Source: Chloroflexota bacterium (GTDB lineage Bacteria; Chloroflexota; UBA6077; FW602-bin22; JACPQP01). Taken from it: DNA of 17,126 bases. Shown piece by piece: positions 6,807-14,268 of this stretch; positions within the stretch are counted from its first letter, which is position 1, and the number at the start of each line of letters is the position of its first letter. The notes below the pieces were generated by a model. The model was not told the DNA's origin and did no database searches. It worked only from the letters and a program-made list of their open reading frames with translations. The DNA is taken from positions 1-17,126 of the forward strand of contig JACPQP010000163.1 in the NCBI GenBank assembly GCA_016190465.1, in the 5' to 3' direction. The position numbers and the translations under genes are program-made.

Positions 6807-7976
6807 ATGGCGGGACTACCTGTGGCGCAACCGGTCGGCGACCGAGCCGTAATGGAGCGTGAGGGCCTCCAGCGCCTCCTGGAGATCCTGGGCGCCCGGG
6901 GCTACCAGATCGTCGGACCGACCTTCCGGGACGGCGCTATCCTGTACGACGAGCTAACCTCGATCGACGACCTCCCCGTCGGCTGGACCGACGACCAGGA
7001 GGGTGGGACCTATCGCCTCCGACGGCGAACCGACCAGGCCCTCTTCGGCTACGGCGTCGGCCCACACTCCTGGAAGAAGTTCCTGCACCCGGCGGTGCTT
7101 CGGCTCTGGCGAGCCCGGCGCGATGGCCTCGGCTTCCAGTTCATCCCCGAGGACGAGAGTCCACCCCGGTACGCACTGGTCGGCGCCCGCTCGTGCGACC
7201 TGCACGCCATCGCTATCCAGGACAGGGTTTTCGTGGCGGGGCCGTACGTCGACCCCGCGTACAAGGTGCGACGGGAGAACGCGCTGGTCGTGGCGGTCAA
7301 CTGCGAGCACGCCGGCGGCACGTGCTTCTGTGTATCGATGGGCACCGGGCCGAAGGCGACCTTCGGGTTCGACCTGGCGCTGACGGAGGTCCTGGAGGCC
7401 GGCCGACACTACTTTGTCGTCGAGGTGGGAACCGAGCGGGGAGCCGAGATCTTTCGGGGCGTCCCCCATCGCGAGGCGCGGGCAGAGGAGCGGGACGCCG
7501 CGGAGCGGATCGTCGCGCGGGCCGCCGAACGGATGGGCCGCGTGATGGACACGACCGATATCAACCACCTCCTCTACCGCAATCCGGAGCACCCGCGCTG
7601 GGACAACGTGGCGGGGCGATGTCTGACCTGCGGCAACTGCACGATGGTCTGTCCGACGTGCTTCTGCTTCATCGTCGAGGACGTAAATGACCTGACAGGC
7701 GAGGTGACGGAGCGGGTGCGCCGCTGGGACGTCTGCTTCACCACGCAATTCACCTACACCGCGGGCAAGCCCTTGCGGTTGAGCGCCCGGTCGCGGTATC
7801 GGCAGTGGCTTACCCACAAGGTGGGGAGCTGGATCGACCAGTTCGGCACGTCGGGCTGCGTGGGCTGTGGCCGCTGCATCACGTGGTGCCCGGTCGCCAT
7901 CGACATCACCGAGGAGGTGCGCGCCATCCGGGAGACCGATGGCGCCCGGGTAGGGGCAGTGGAGCGGCCCGGGTAA
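6807..7976 (+). CDS. hydB: Group 3b hydrogenase Fe-S (beta, HydB-like) subunit
   Basis: This encodes 389 residues. In group 3b NAD(P)-linked [NiFe]-hydrogenases (sulfhydrogenase type) this subunit carries [4Fe-4S] clusters that pass electrons between the flavin subunit and the hydrogenase dimer in the cytoplasm. Two cluster-binding motifs are visible: CLTCGNCTMVCP (Cys272, 275, 278, 282) and CVGCGRCITWCP (Cys351, 354, 357, 361). Further cysteines lie at 130, 166, 173 and 175. The frame is open further upstream, but the ATG at 6807 has GGAG six bases before it, whereas the next ATG at 6852 has no ribosome binding site. It is the first gene of a same-strand cluster that continues through the diaphorase and hydrogenase subunits, which fixes the family. 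Confidence 0.9.
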   Translation: MAGLPVAQPVGDRAVMEREGLQRLLEILGARGYQIVGPTFRDGAILYDELTSIDDLPVGWTDDQEGGTYRLRRRTDQALFGYGVGPHSWKKFLHPAVLRLWRARRDGLGFQFIPEDESPPRYALVGARSCDLHAIAIQDRVFVAGPYVDPAYKVRRENALVVAVNCEHAGGTCFCVSMGTGPKATFGFDLALTEVLEAGRHYFVVEVGTERGAEIFRGVPHREARAEERDAAERIVARAAERMGRVMDTTDINHLLYRNPEHPRWDNVAGRCLTCGNCTMVCPTCFCFIVEDVNDLTGEVTERVRRWDVCFTTQFTYTAGKPLRLSARSRYRQWLTHKVGSWIDQFGTSGCVGCGRCITWCPVAIDITEEVRAIRETDGARVGAVERPG

Positions 7977-8039
7977 GGGTCGCCGAGAGTTCGCGATGGT
8001 CTTTCCTGATAGCTACTTGGCCCAAGGGAGGCGAAGGCG

Positions 8040-8519
8040 ATGCCGGAGACGACTGTGTCGGAGATTCTGGCGCAGCACCCGTTCACCCACGATCTGGACC
8101 AGGAGGAGCGCAAGGCCCTGGCCGGCCTGGCGACGGTGCGAACCTACGAACCGGATGATCTGCTCATCCGGGAGGGGCGAGCGGCGGACACGTTCTTCGT
8201 GATCGTGGACGGACTGGTCGCCATCGAGATGTTTCTCCCCGACCGAGGCGTGCGGCGACTGCAAACGGTCGAGGCCGGCGACGTGGTCGGCTGGTCGTGG
8301 ATTGTTCCTCCTTACCGCTGGGAGTTCGACGTGCGGGCGCTGGCCCGAACTACCGCTGTCGTGCTCGACGCGGCCCGACTGCGGGAACTGCTCGACCGGG
8401 ACGAGCACCTGGCCACCCGCCTCTTCCAGAAGCTGCTCCTGGTCGTCGCCGCCCGGCTCAGCGCCACTCGGCTGCAGTTGCTGGACATCTACGCGCCGCC
8501 CGCGGAGGTGGGGCGATGA
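8040..8519 (+). CDS. Stand-alone CRP-type cyclic-nucleotide-binding domain protein
   Basis: This encodes 159 residues, essentially one CRP-type beta-roll (about 15-125) followed by the long C-helix (ATRLFQKLLLVVAARLSATR) that dimerises such proteins. There is no helix-turn-helix, so it is unlikely to bind DNA itself. The phosphate-binding cassette is altered: where active family members read GEMALL..PR.AT it has GWSWIVPPYRWEFDVRA, so the ligand-binding Glu is a Trp. It may sense another ligand or act structurally. GGGAGG about eight bases upstream supports the ATG. Its stop overlaps the start of the FAD subunit as ATGA, so translation is coupled. Its place inside the operon suggests it controls or contacts the hydrogenase; that is inference. 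Confidence 0.88.
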   Translation: MPETTVSEILAQHPFTHDLDQEERKALAGLATVRTYEPDDLLIREGRAADTFFVIVDGLVAIEMFLPDRGVRRLQTVEAGDVVGWSWIVPPYRWEFDVRALARTTAVVLDAARLRELLDRDEHLATRLFQKLLLVVAARLSATRLQLLDIYAPPAEVGR

Positions 8520-9373
8520 GGGAGAGCGTTGCCGCGGCCGTGCCCGCGGACCCCTTTCTGCCGACGGCGTTCGCCGTCACGCGGGTTCAGCGGGAGACCG
8601 GGGATACGGCGACGATCGCGCTGCGTCCCCCCGACGGCGACGGCTTCGTTTTTCAGCCCGGGCAGTTCAACATGCTCTACCTTTTCGGCGTCGGCGAGGT
8701 GCCCATCTCCGTCAGCGGCGCGTCCGACCGATCCGACGCGGTGGAGCACACCATCCGATCGGTAGGCACCGTAACCCGCGGGCTGACAGTCTTGCGACCG
8801 GGCGATTGGGTAGGCCTGCGTGGACCGTTCGGGCGCGGCTGGCCACTGGACGAGGCGAAAGGCCGGGATCTGGTCATCGTCGCCGGTGGCCTTGGCCTGG
8901 CGCCACTGCGCCCGGCCATCCGCCACGTCCTTGCCCACCGGGCCGACTACCGGCACGTCGCGGTGCTCTACGGCACCCGGACGCCGGCCGATCTGCTCTT
9001 CCGGCGCGAGCTGGAGCGTTGGCGAGGCCGGTTGGATTGGGACGTGCTGGTGACCGTCGACCGGGCTGACCCGACCTGGCGCGGCAACATCGGCGTGGTC
9101 CCCCGGCTGATCGGCCAGGTCGAGCGCGTCCTCGAGCCGGCCAACACCGTCGCCTTCCTGTGCGGACCGGAGATCATGATGCGCTTCACCGAACGCGAAC
9201 TGCGCCAGCGGGGCATTCCTCCCGAGCGCATCTACCTCTCTCTGGAGCGCAACATGAAGTGCGCGATCGCCATGTGCGGCCATTGTCAGTACGGCCCCCT
9301 GTTCATCTGCAAGGACGGGCCGGTTTTCCCCTACAGCCAGATCGAGTTCCTCTTCGAGGTGCGCGAGATCTGA
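8516..9373 (+). CDS. hydG: Group 3b hydrogenase FAD/NAD(P)-binding (gamma, HydG-like) subunit
   Basis: This encodes 285 residues forming the diaphorase subunit that exchanges electrons with NAD(P)H. A ferredoxin-reductase-type FAD-binding barrel occupies about 15-110 (QPGQFNMLYLFG; PISVSGAS as the flavin-contact strand; GDWVGLRGPFGRGW). The nucleotide-binding domain begins with GGLGLAPLRPAI at 124-135 and ends with the CGPEIMM motif at 216-222. Four cysteines near the C-terminus (249, 254, 257, 265; C-x4-C-x2-C-x7-C) match the [2Fe-2S] site of dihydroorotate-dehydrogenase electron-transfer subunits. The frame is open upstream to 8297, but the ATG at 8516 overlapping the preceding stop (ATGA) is the sensible start. 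NAD versus NADP preference cannot be read reliably. Confidence 0.92.
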   Translation: MRESVAAAVPADPFLPTAFAVTRVQRETGDTATIALRPPDGDGFVFQPGQFNMLYLFGVGEVPISVSGASDRSDAVEHTIRSVGTVTRGLTVLRPGDWVGLRGPFGRGWPLDEAKGRDLVIVAGGLGLAPLRPAIRHVLAHRADYRHVAVLYGTRTPADLLFRRELERWRGRLDWDVLVTVDRADPTWRGNIGVVPRLIGQVERVLEPANTVAFLCGPEIMMRFTERELRQRGIPPERIYLSLERNMKCAIAMCGHCQYGPLFICKDGPVFPYSQIEFLFEVREI

Positions 9374-9398
9374 GGAGACAGGGCGGAGGTAAGGTGCC

Positions 9399-10214
9399 GT
9401 GCCCGTGAGAACTGGGCGCAAACCAAAGCTAGCGGTGTGGAAGTTCGCCTCGTGTGATGGATGCCAGTTGACGCTGCTGGACTGCGAGGACGAGCTGCTG
9501 GCCATCGCGGGCGAAGTCGAGATCGCCTACTTTCTGGAAGCGTCCCGGGCGATCGTCAAAGGACCCTACGACCTGTCGGTGGTCGAGGGCAGCATCTCGT
9601 CGCCGGAGCAGGTCGAGGCGATCCGGAAGGTCCGACAGCAGAGCAAGTTTCTGGTGGCGATGGGCGCCTGCGCCTCGGGCGGTGGCATCCAGTCCCTCCG
9701 CAACTTCGCCGACGTCAAGGAGTACATGCAGGCCGTCTACCCCACGCCCGAATACGTGCGCACGCTGGACAAATCCCTGCCGATGTCGGCCTACGTGCCC
9801 GTGGACCTCGAACTGAAGGGGTGTTCTCCCAGCAAGGCGCAGTTGCTGGAGGTCATCAGCGCCTTCTTGAACGGCCGGCGCCCGAACGTCCCGACCCACA
9901 GCGTCTGCGTCGACTGCAAGCGTCAGGGGATCGCCTGCGTGATCGTGGCGCTCGGCCTGCCGTGCCTCGGACCGGTCACCCAGACCGGCTGCGGGGTACT
10001 CTGCCCCAGCCATCGGCGTGCCTGCTACGGCTGCTTCGGCCCGATGGAGACCCCCAACACGGAGAGCCTGGGCGCCTGGTTCACCCTCATGGGTGTCCCA
10101 TCTGACAGCCTGATGCGCCTGTTCCGTACCTTCAACGCCTACGCACCGGCTTTCAAGGAGGCGAGTGAGCGATATGCCTCAGCAGAAGCGACGCATAGTC
10201 ACGATCAAGGTTGA
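9399..10214 (+). CDS. hydD: Group 3b [NiFe]-hydrogenase small subunit
   Basis: This encodes 271 residues. The small subunit relays electrons between the Ni-Fe site and the diaphorase. Twelve cysteines fit three [4Fe-4S] clusters: the proximal set Cys19 and Cys22 (CDGC), Cys91 (MGACASGG) and Cys142 (KGCSPSK), then Cys170, 173, 180, 189, 198, 202, 209 and 212 (CVDCKRQGIAC, PCLGP, GCGVLCP, CYGCFGP). No twin-arginine signal is present, so it is cytoplasmic. The start is GTG at 9399 with GGAGGT about nine bases upstream; GTG at 9405 is an alternative. The 3' end overlaps the large-subunit gene by about 40 bases, so its last residues (EATHSHDQG) are encoded over the start of the next gene. Confidence 0.94.
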   Translation: MPVRTGRKPKLAVWKFASCDGCQLTLLDCEDELLAIAGEVEIAYFLEASRAIVKGPYDLSVVEGSISSPEQVEAIRKVRQQSKFLVAMGACASGGGIQSLRNFADVKEYMQAVYPTPEYVRTLDKSLPMSAYVPVDLELKGCSPSKAQLLEVISAFLNGRRPNVPTHSVCVDCKRQGIACVIVALGLPCLGPVTQTGCGVLCPSHRRACYGCFGPMETPNTESLGAWFTLMGVPSDSLMRLFRTFNAYAPAFKEASERYASAEATHSHDQG

Positions 10215-11490
10215 CGCGCTGGCGCGAGTGGAGGGCGAGGGAGCGCTCCACATCAAGGCCAGGGACGGGCGTCCTGAGGAGGTGAGACTTGACATCTACG
10301 AGCCCCCTCGCTTCTTCGAGGCCCTGCTGCGGGGACGGAACGCCGCCGAGGCGCCGGACATCACCGCCCGCATCTGCGGCATCTGCCCGGTCGCCTATCT
10401 GATGAGCGCGTGCAACGCGCTGGAGAACCTGCTCGGGCTGTCGCCGCCGCCCGCCATTCGCGACCTGCGGCTGCTGCTCTACTACGGCGAGTGGATCGAG
10501 AGCCACACCCTGCACATCTTCCTGCTCCACGCCCCCGACTTCCTGGGCTATGCGAGCGCCATCCACCTGGCCAACGACCATCCCGACGTGGTGCAGGAGG
10601 CCTTGCGGGTCAAGAAGCTGGGCAACGCGCTGGTGACGCTGCTCGGCGGGCGCGAGATCCATCCCGTCAACGTCCGCGTCGGCGGTTTCTACTCCGTTCC
10701 CCACCCCAGGGACCTGCGCGCTATGCGCGACCGGCTGTTGTGGGCGCGCGACGCGATGGCCGAGCGCGCGCGCTGGGTCGCCGGGTTGGACTTCCCCGAT
10801 TTCGAGGGGGACTACGAGTTCGTCGCCCTGCGCCATCCGGACGAGTACGCCATCCTGGAAGGGCGCGTCGTGTCCAGCCGGGGCATCGACATCTCCGTCA
10901 GCCGGTACGACGAGGTTTTCGAAGAGCAGCAGGTGCCCCACTCCAACGCACTGCACTCGGTAATCAGGGGGCGGGGAAGCTACCTGGTCGGACCGCTGGC
11001 CCGGTTCAACCTGAACTTCGCGCAGTTGTCGCCGACTGCCCGGGAGGTGGCCACAGCGGTCGGGGCCGTGCCGCCCATCCGCAACCCCTTCAAGAGCATC
11101 ATCGTCCGCAGCCTGGAGGTCGTGCACGCCCTCGAGGAAGCCAGCATGCTCGTCGAGCGGTACGAGCCGCCCGAGAGAGCGGCGGTGGAATACGCGGTCA
11201 AGGCCGGCGTCGGCTATGGCGCCAGCGAGGCGCCCCGCGGCATCCTTTACCACCGCTACCGGGTGGATGCCCAGGGGCTCATCGCGGACGCCAATATCGT
11301 TCCGCCGACCGCCCAGAACCAGAAGCGCATCGAGGAGGACCTGTGGCACTTCGCTCCTCAGGTGTTGGGCCTGCCGGTGGAGAAGGCTACCTGGCTCTGC
11401 GAGCAGGCCATCCGCAACTACGACCCCTGCATCTCCTGCGCCACTCACTTCCTGCGGCTCACGATCGAGCGCGTGTCTGGCACCGGGTGA
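10174..11490 (+). CDS. hydA: Group 3b [NiFe]-hydrogenase large (catalytic) subunit
   Basis: This encodes about 438 residues and holds the Ni-Fe(CN)2CO site that splits or forms H2. The N-terminal metal-binding motif RICGICPVAY (Cys68, Cys71) and the C-terminal DPCISCATHF (Cys419, Cys422, His425) give the four nickel ligands, and both match group 3b/3d-type signatures. Thirteen residues follow His425, as expected for the tail removed by the maturation endopeptidase encoded next. Start choice is uncertain: AAGGAGG lies twelve bases before the ATG at 10174 but only three before an in-frame GTG at 10165. The stop overlaps the protease start as GTGA, indicating coupled translation of enzyme and maturase. 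The length is normal for the family and all key residues are present. Confidence 0.94.
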   Translation: MPQQKRRIVTIKVDALARVEGEGALHIKARDGRPEEVRLDIYEPPRFFEALLRGRNAAEAPDITARICGICPVAYLMSACNALENLLGLSPPPAIRDLRLLLYYGEWIESHTLHIFLLHAPDFLGYASAIHLANDHPDVVQEALRVKKLGNALVTLLGGREIHPVNVRVGGFYSVPHPRDLRAMRDRLLWARDAMAERARWVAGLDFPDFEGDYEFVALRHPDEYAILEGRVVSSRGIDISVSRYDEVFEEQQVPHSNALHSVIRGRGSYLVGPLARFNLNFAQLSPTAREVATAVGAVPPIRNPFKSIIVRSLEVVHALEEASMLVERYEPPERAAVEYAVKAGVGYGASEAPRGILYHRYRVDAQGLIADANIVPPTAQNQKRIEEDLWHFAPQVLGLPVEKATWLCEQAIRNYDPCISCATHFLRLTIERVSGTG

Positions 11491-11945
11491 TCGGGCTGGG
11501 CAACGAGCAGCGGGGCGATGACGGCGTGGGGGTTCGCGTCGCGCGGGCCGTCGCGGCGGCCGGTTGGGACGGCGTGGAGGCGGTTGCGCTGGGGTCTGTC
11601 GACCCCGCCGCGCTGATGGCGGTCTGGGAAGGGGTGCATGCGGCCTTCCTGATCGACGCCGTGGTGGCCGATGCTCCACCGGGCACCATCCTGCGGCTGG
11701 ACGCCCGCCGGCACCCGCTGCCGGCGGGGCTCCGGACGTTCTCCACCCATGGCCTCGACCTGGCCAGCGCCGTCGAGCTGGCCCGAGCGTTGGGGATGCT
11801 CCCGCCACGGTTGGTCGTCTATGGCATCGTCGGGCGAAGCTTCGCCTACGGGGAAGGGCTGACGCCCGCGGTGGACAGAGCTGCCCGGCGGGTCGTCGAG
11901 CGGCTGCGTCGCGCTGGGTGTCGCGCATGCACGAGCAACGGCTAA
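11487..11945 (+). CDS. Hydrogenase maturation endopeptidase (HyaD/HycI family)
   Basis: This encodes 152 residues. Enzymes of this family cut the C-terminal tail of the large subunit after nickel insertion, closing the active site. The N-terminus MIGLGNEQRGDDGVGVRVA is typical of the family. The putative nickel-sensing residues are visible: Asp12 in the GDDG motif (Glu16 in E. coli HybD), Asp57 in FLIDAV and His88 in STHGLDL. The open frame runs far upstream in the shadow of the large-subunit gene, but GTG at 11487 is the only start that gives the family N-terminus. It overlaps the large-subunit stop by GTGA and has no ribosome binding site of its own, so it probably relies on translational coupling. 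Confidence 0.92.
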   Translation: MIGLGNEQRGDDGVGVRVARAVAAAGWDGVEAVALGSVDPAALMAVWEGVHAAFLIDAVVADAPPGTILRLDARRHPLPAGLRTFSTHGLDLASAVELARALGMLPPRLVVYGIVGRSFAYGEGLTPAVDRAARRVVERLRRAGCRACTSNG

Positions 11946-12184
11946 TGCGGGTGCTGGTTCGGCGAGTCGTCGCCCTGGCCGAGGAGCGACCGGGGACGGG
12001 GGTCTCCCGGGTCGTCATCCGCGCGGGCGCGCTCGGGCCTGGCGACGCCGACCACCTGCGCGAGCACTTCGCCCTTGCCGCGCGGGATACGCTGGCCGAG
12101 GGCGCGGAACTCGTGGTGGTCCGCACCCACGAGCTGGTCGACCTGCTCCTTGAGCGCGTCGAGCTGGAGGGCGATGACCGCTGA
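11927..12184 (+). CDS. HypA-like nickel chaperone lacking the zinc domain
   Basis: This encodes 85 residues. The N-terminus MHEQRLMRVLVRRVVALAEE, the VSRVVIRAGAL strand and ALAARDTLAEGAEL match HypA, which delivers nickel to [NiFe]-hydrogenase with HypB; His2 of the MHE motif is the known nickel ligand and is kept. Normal HypA has about 113 residues and a zinc domain with two Cys pairs between the TLAEGA region and the C-terminal strand. Here there is no cysteine at all, and the sequence passes directly from VVVRTHEL to a final strand LLERVELEGDD, as if that domain were deleted. The gene overlaps the protease gene by 19 bases, is last in the operon, and shows no frameshift. Confidence 0.85.
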   Translation: MHEQRLMRVLVRRVVALAEERPGTGVSRVVIRAGALGPGDADHLREHFALAARDTLAEGAELVVVRTHELVDLLLERVELEGDDR

Positions 12185-12240
12185 TCCTCCAGCCGCATTT
12201 CTGGGCCGATCATTCCGAGCAAGCGGCCGGCCGGAGAGGA

Positions 12241-12410
12241 CCTAACCCCCCTGGCCCCCTTCCCGGCGCGGGAAGGGGGGACCGGCCACCACCGCCCGCG
12301 TGAGAACCGGCTCCCATCGCGGGAAGGACATCCCGCCTCCCATGCCTACATAGCTGCGAGCGCCGTCCCGTCCCCCCTTCCCGCGCCGGGAAGGGGGCCA
12401 GGGGGTTAGG
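12241..12410. repeat. MITE-like element with 40-bp inverted repeats
   Basis: The arms 12241-12281 and 12370-12410 are inverted copies that differ only by one C in a C-run. Each begins CCTAACCCC on the outside and contains its own small palindrome (CCCTTCCC, GGCGC, GGGAAGGG). The 88 bases between hold no open frame of note. The element fits a small non-autonomous transposable or palindromic intergenic repeat. It sits in the 294-base space between the convergent stops of the HypA-like gene (12184) and the permease gene (12479), where its hairpins may stop transcription from both sides. No target-site duplication is evident. Confidence 0.7.
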
Positions 12411-12457
12411 TTCTCCTGGGCCGGCCGCCGGATTGGGGCATTGCCGAACAACAGGGC

Positions 12458-12475
12458 TGCGGGGCTCTGCCCGCA
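12458..12475 (-). terminator. Weak hairpin after permease operon
   Basis: Four bases past the stop of the last minus-strand permease gene, TGCGGG (12458-12463) pairs with CCCGCA (12470-12475). On the minus strand it is followed by GCCCTGTTGTT, a poor T-run. It could help terminate the transporter operon together with the larger inverted repeats at 12241-12410, but it is short and G/C-rich sequence of this kind can occur by chance. Confidence 0.3.
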
Positions 12476-12478
12476 AAC

Positions 12479-13306
12479 TCACCGAGGCTGACTGTTGGTC
12501 GACGACAGCACCCAGGTCAGCGCCACCAGTAGCAGCGCGATCAGTACGGTCGGAGGCAGCACCCACCACAGCCAGGCGCCGCCGCTGAAGACCAGCGGGT
12601 AGTTGAAGGCCCACCCCAACGTCGCCCCCCAGCTCCGTTCGGCGGGATCGGCGAGCCCCAGGAAGGTCAGCGTGGTCTCGGCGAAGACCGCGCTCCGGGC
12701 CATCAGCACCACCGCGCTCGGCAGGAGCGCGAGGGTAGCCGGCCCGACGTGGCGACGCAGAACCCAGAGCTCACCACCGCCCAACGCCCGCGCGGCCTCG
12801 GCATAAGCGGCCGTTCGGACGGTCAGCGCCTGAGCCCGGACGATGCGGGCAGTGGTGGGCCAGAGCAGCGCGGCGAGCGTGAGGATCACCGTGAGGCGGC
12901 CGGGCTGGACCCAGGTGAGGACAAGCAGGGCCAGCGGGAGGAACGGCAGGGCCAGCACGAAGTCGGTGAGCAGCAGCAGCGGTGGCGCAGCTCGCCGCCA
13001 CCACCCACTGGCAAGTCCTACCAGCCAGGCGAGCGGGATGCCCAGGGCCACCACGCCCAGCGCTGTCCCCGCCGTGGCTCCCGTGCCCCAGAGCAGCTCG
13101 CTGAGCAGGTCCTGGCCCACGTCGTTGGTCCCCAGGAAGTGTCCCGGACCGGGCGGACTCAGCGGCGGCCCGCTGATCGCGGCTGGACGATAGGGCGCGA
13201 GCCAGCGGCCCAGCGCGGCCATCAGCGCCACGCCCCCGAGGATCAGGAGGCCGGCGCGGAAGCCCCAGGAGCCAGGCCTCACTCTCGCGTCCGCGGGTCG
13301 AGCCAT
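12479..13306 (-). CDS. DppC/NikC-type ABC transporter permease
   Basis: This encodes 275 residues, an inner-membrane permease of the dipeptide/oligopeptide/nickel importer family. The N-terminal helix (about 17-33) is followed by FLGTNDVGQDLLSELLWG (57-74), the sequence typical of DppC-like subunits before the second helix. The cytoplasmic EAA loop, which docks the ATPase, is EAARALGGGELWVLRRHVGP (171-190). Several further hydrophobic helices follow. The ATG at 13306 lies inside the end of the upstream permease gene (28-base overlap) and has GGAGA about ten bases before it. It is the last gene of the operon that begins with hypC. No ATPase gene follows, so the transporter must borrow ATPases encoded elsewhere. 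Substrate is not readable from sequence. Confidence 0.9.
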   Translation of the reverse strand: MARPADARVRPGSWGFRAGLLILGGVALMAALGRWLAPYRPAAISGPPLSPPGPGHFLGTNDVGQDLLSELLWGTGATAGTALGVVALGIPLAWLVGLASGWWRRAAPPLLLLTDFVLALPFLPLALLVLTWVQPGRLTVILTLAALLWPTTARIVRAQALTVRTAAYAEAARALGGGELWVLRRHVGPATLALLPSAVVLMARSAVFAETTLTFLGLADPAERSWGATLGWAFNYPLVFSGGAWLWWVLPPTVLIALLLVALTWVLSSTNSQPR

Positions 13307-14265
13307 CGGTACAGTATCTCCAGCAGCGCGGTCGCCCCAAGTATCCCTAGACCGGCCATCAGGAAGACAGCCTGCATCACGGGGTAATCCCGGGCGCGTA
13401 GCGCCTCGTAGCTCAGTAGTCCGAGGCCGGGCACGGCAAAGATGCGCTCGACCACGATGGCGCCGCCGAAGGCGTGGCCGGCCCGGATGGCGATCAGCGT
13501 CAGCACGGGCAGGAGCGCGTTCGGGACGGCGTGCCGGATCAGGACGCGCCGCTCCGGCAACCCCTTGCCGCGAGCCGTTCGCAGGTACGGCGCGCCGCGC
13601 ACCCCGGCGAGGGCGTTATGTGCCACCAGGAAGAACGCCGCGCTCTGGGCGATCACCAGGCTGGCGGCGGGAAGCGCGAGGTGGTGGAGGACGTCCAGCA
13701 GCGCACCCAGGCCGCCCAGTTCGGCTTGGGCGAACGGCGAGCGTCCGCCCAGTAGCGGGAACCAGCCCAGCCAGACGGCGAAGACGAGCAGCAGGCCGAG
13801 CGCGATCAGCAGTTCCGGCAGCCCGGCGACCAGCCCGGCGCCCGCCAGGGCTAGCCCCTCGCTTCGGCCCGGCCGCCAGGCAGCCGCCGCGCCGAGCAGC
13901 GCCCCGGCGAGCGCCGCCAGGAGCACGGCACTCCCCACCAGTCCCAGCGTCCAGGGAAGCCGCTGCGCGATCAGCGTGTGTACCGGCGCGGCGAAGGCCA
14001 GCGACCAGCCGAGGTCGCCCCGCCGCAGGTCGGATACGTAGCCGACGAACTGCTCGGCGAGCGGCTGATCCAGCCGGTACTGCGCGCGAAGGGCGGCCCG
14101 AGCGCTCGCCGAGAGGGGTGAGGCCGCCGCGCTCAGCTCGCCGGCCGCCGAAACGTCCAGCGGATCACCTGGGAGCGCCCGGGGAAGAGCGAAGTTGGCG
14201 ACAAGCAGCAGCAGCGCCAGGGTCAGGTAGCGGAGCGCCAGGTGGAGGAGAGCAGGGGCAGACAT
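13279..14265 (-). CDS. DppB/NikB-type ABC transporter permease
   Basis: This encodes 328 residues. It shows the DppB layout: an N-terminal helix (about 9-28) ending in the PGDP motif (LPRALPGDPLD), a periplasmic loop with the family pattern YRLDQPLAEQFVGYVSDLRRGDLGWS (split across about 63-89), then further transmembrane helices. The EAA loop is YLRTARGKGLPERRVLIRHA (227-246), followed by PNALLPV. It would pair with the DppC-type permease encoded next. The ATG at 14265 starts three bases after the stop of the binding-protein gene, so the genes are tightly co-transcribed. Family membership is clear; whether the cargo is peptide, nickel complex or something else is inferred only from the hydrogenase context. 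Confidence 0.91.
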   Translation of the reverse strand: MSAPALLHLALRYLTLALLLLVANFALPRALPGDPLDVSAAGELSAAASPLSASARAALRAQYRLDQPLAEQFVGYVSDLRRGDLGWSLAFAAPVHTLIAQRLPWTLGLVGSAVLLAALAGALLGAAAAWRPGRSEGLALAGAGLVAGLPELLIALGLLLVFAVWLGWFPLLGGRSPFAQAELGGLGALLDVLHHLALPAASLVIAQSAAFFLVAHNALAGVRGAPYLRTARGKGLPERRVLIRHAVPNALLPVLTLIAIRAGHAFGGAIVVERIFAVPGLGLLSYEALRARDYPVMQAVFLMAGLGILGATALLEILYRWLDPRTRE

Positions 14266-14268
14266 TCG

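Noticed and set aside
10153..12222. Minus-strand 689-residue open frame opposite the hydrogenase genes
   Set aside because: It runs antisense to the large subunit, protease and HypA-like genes, which have clear family motifs; its translation is Arg/Pro-rich with no recognisable domain.
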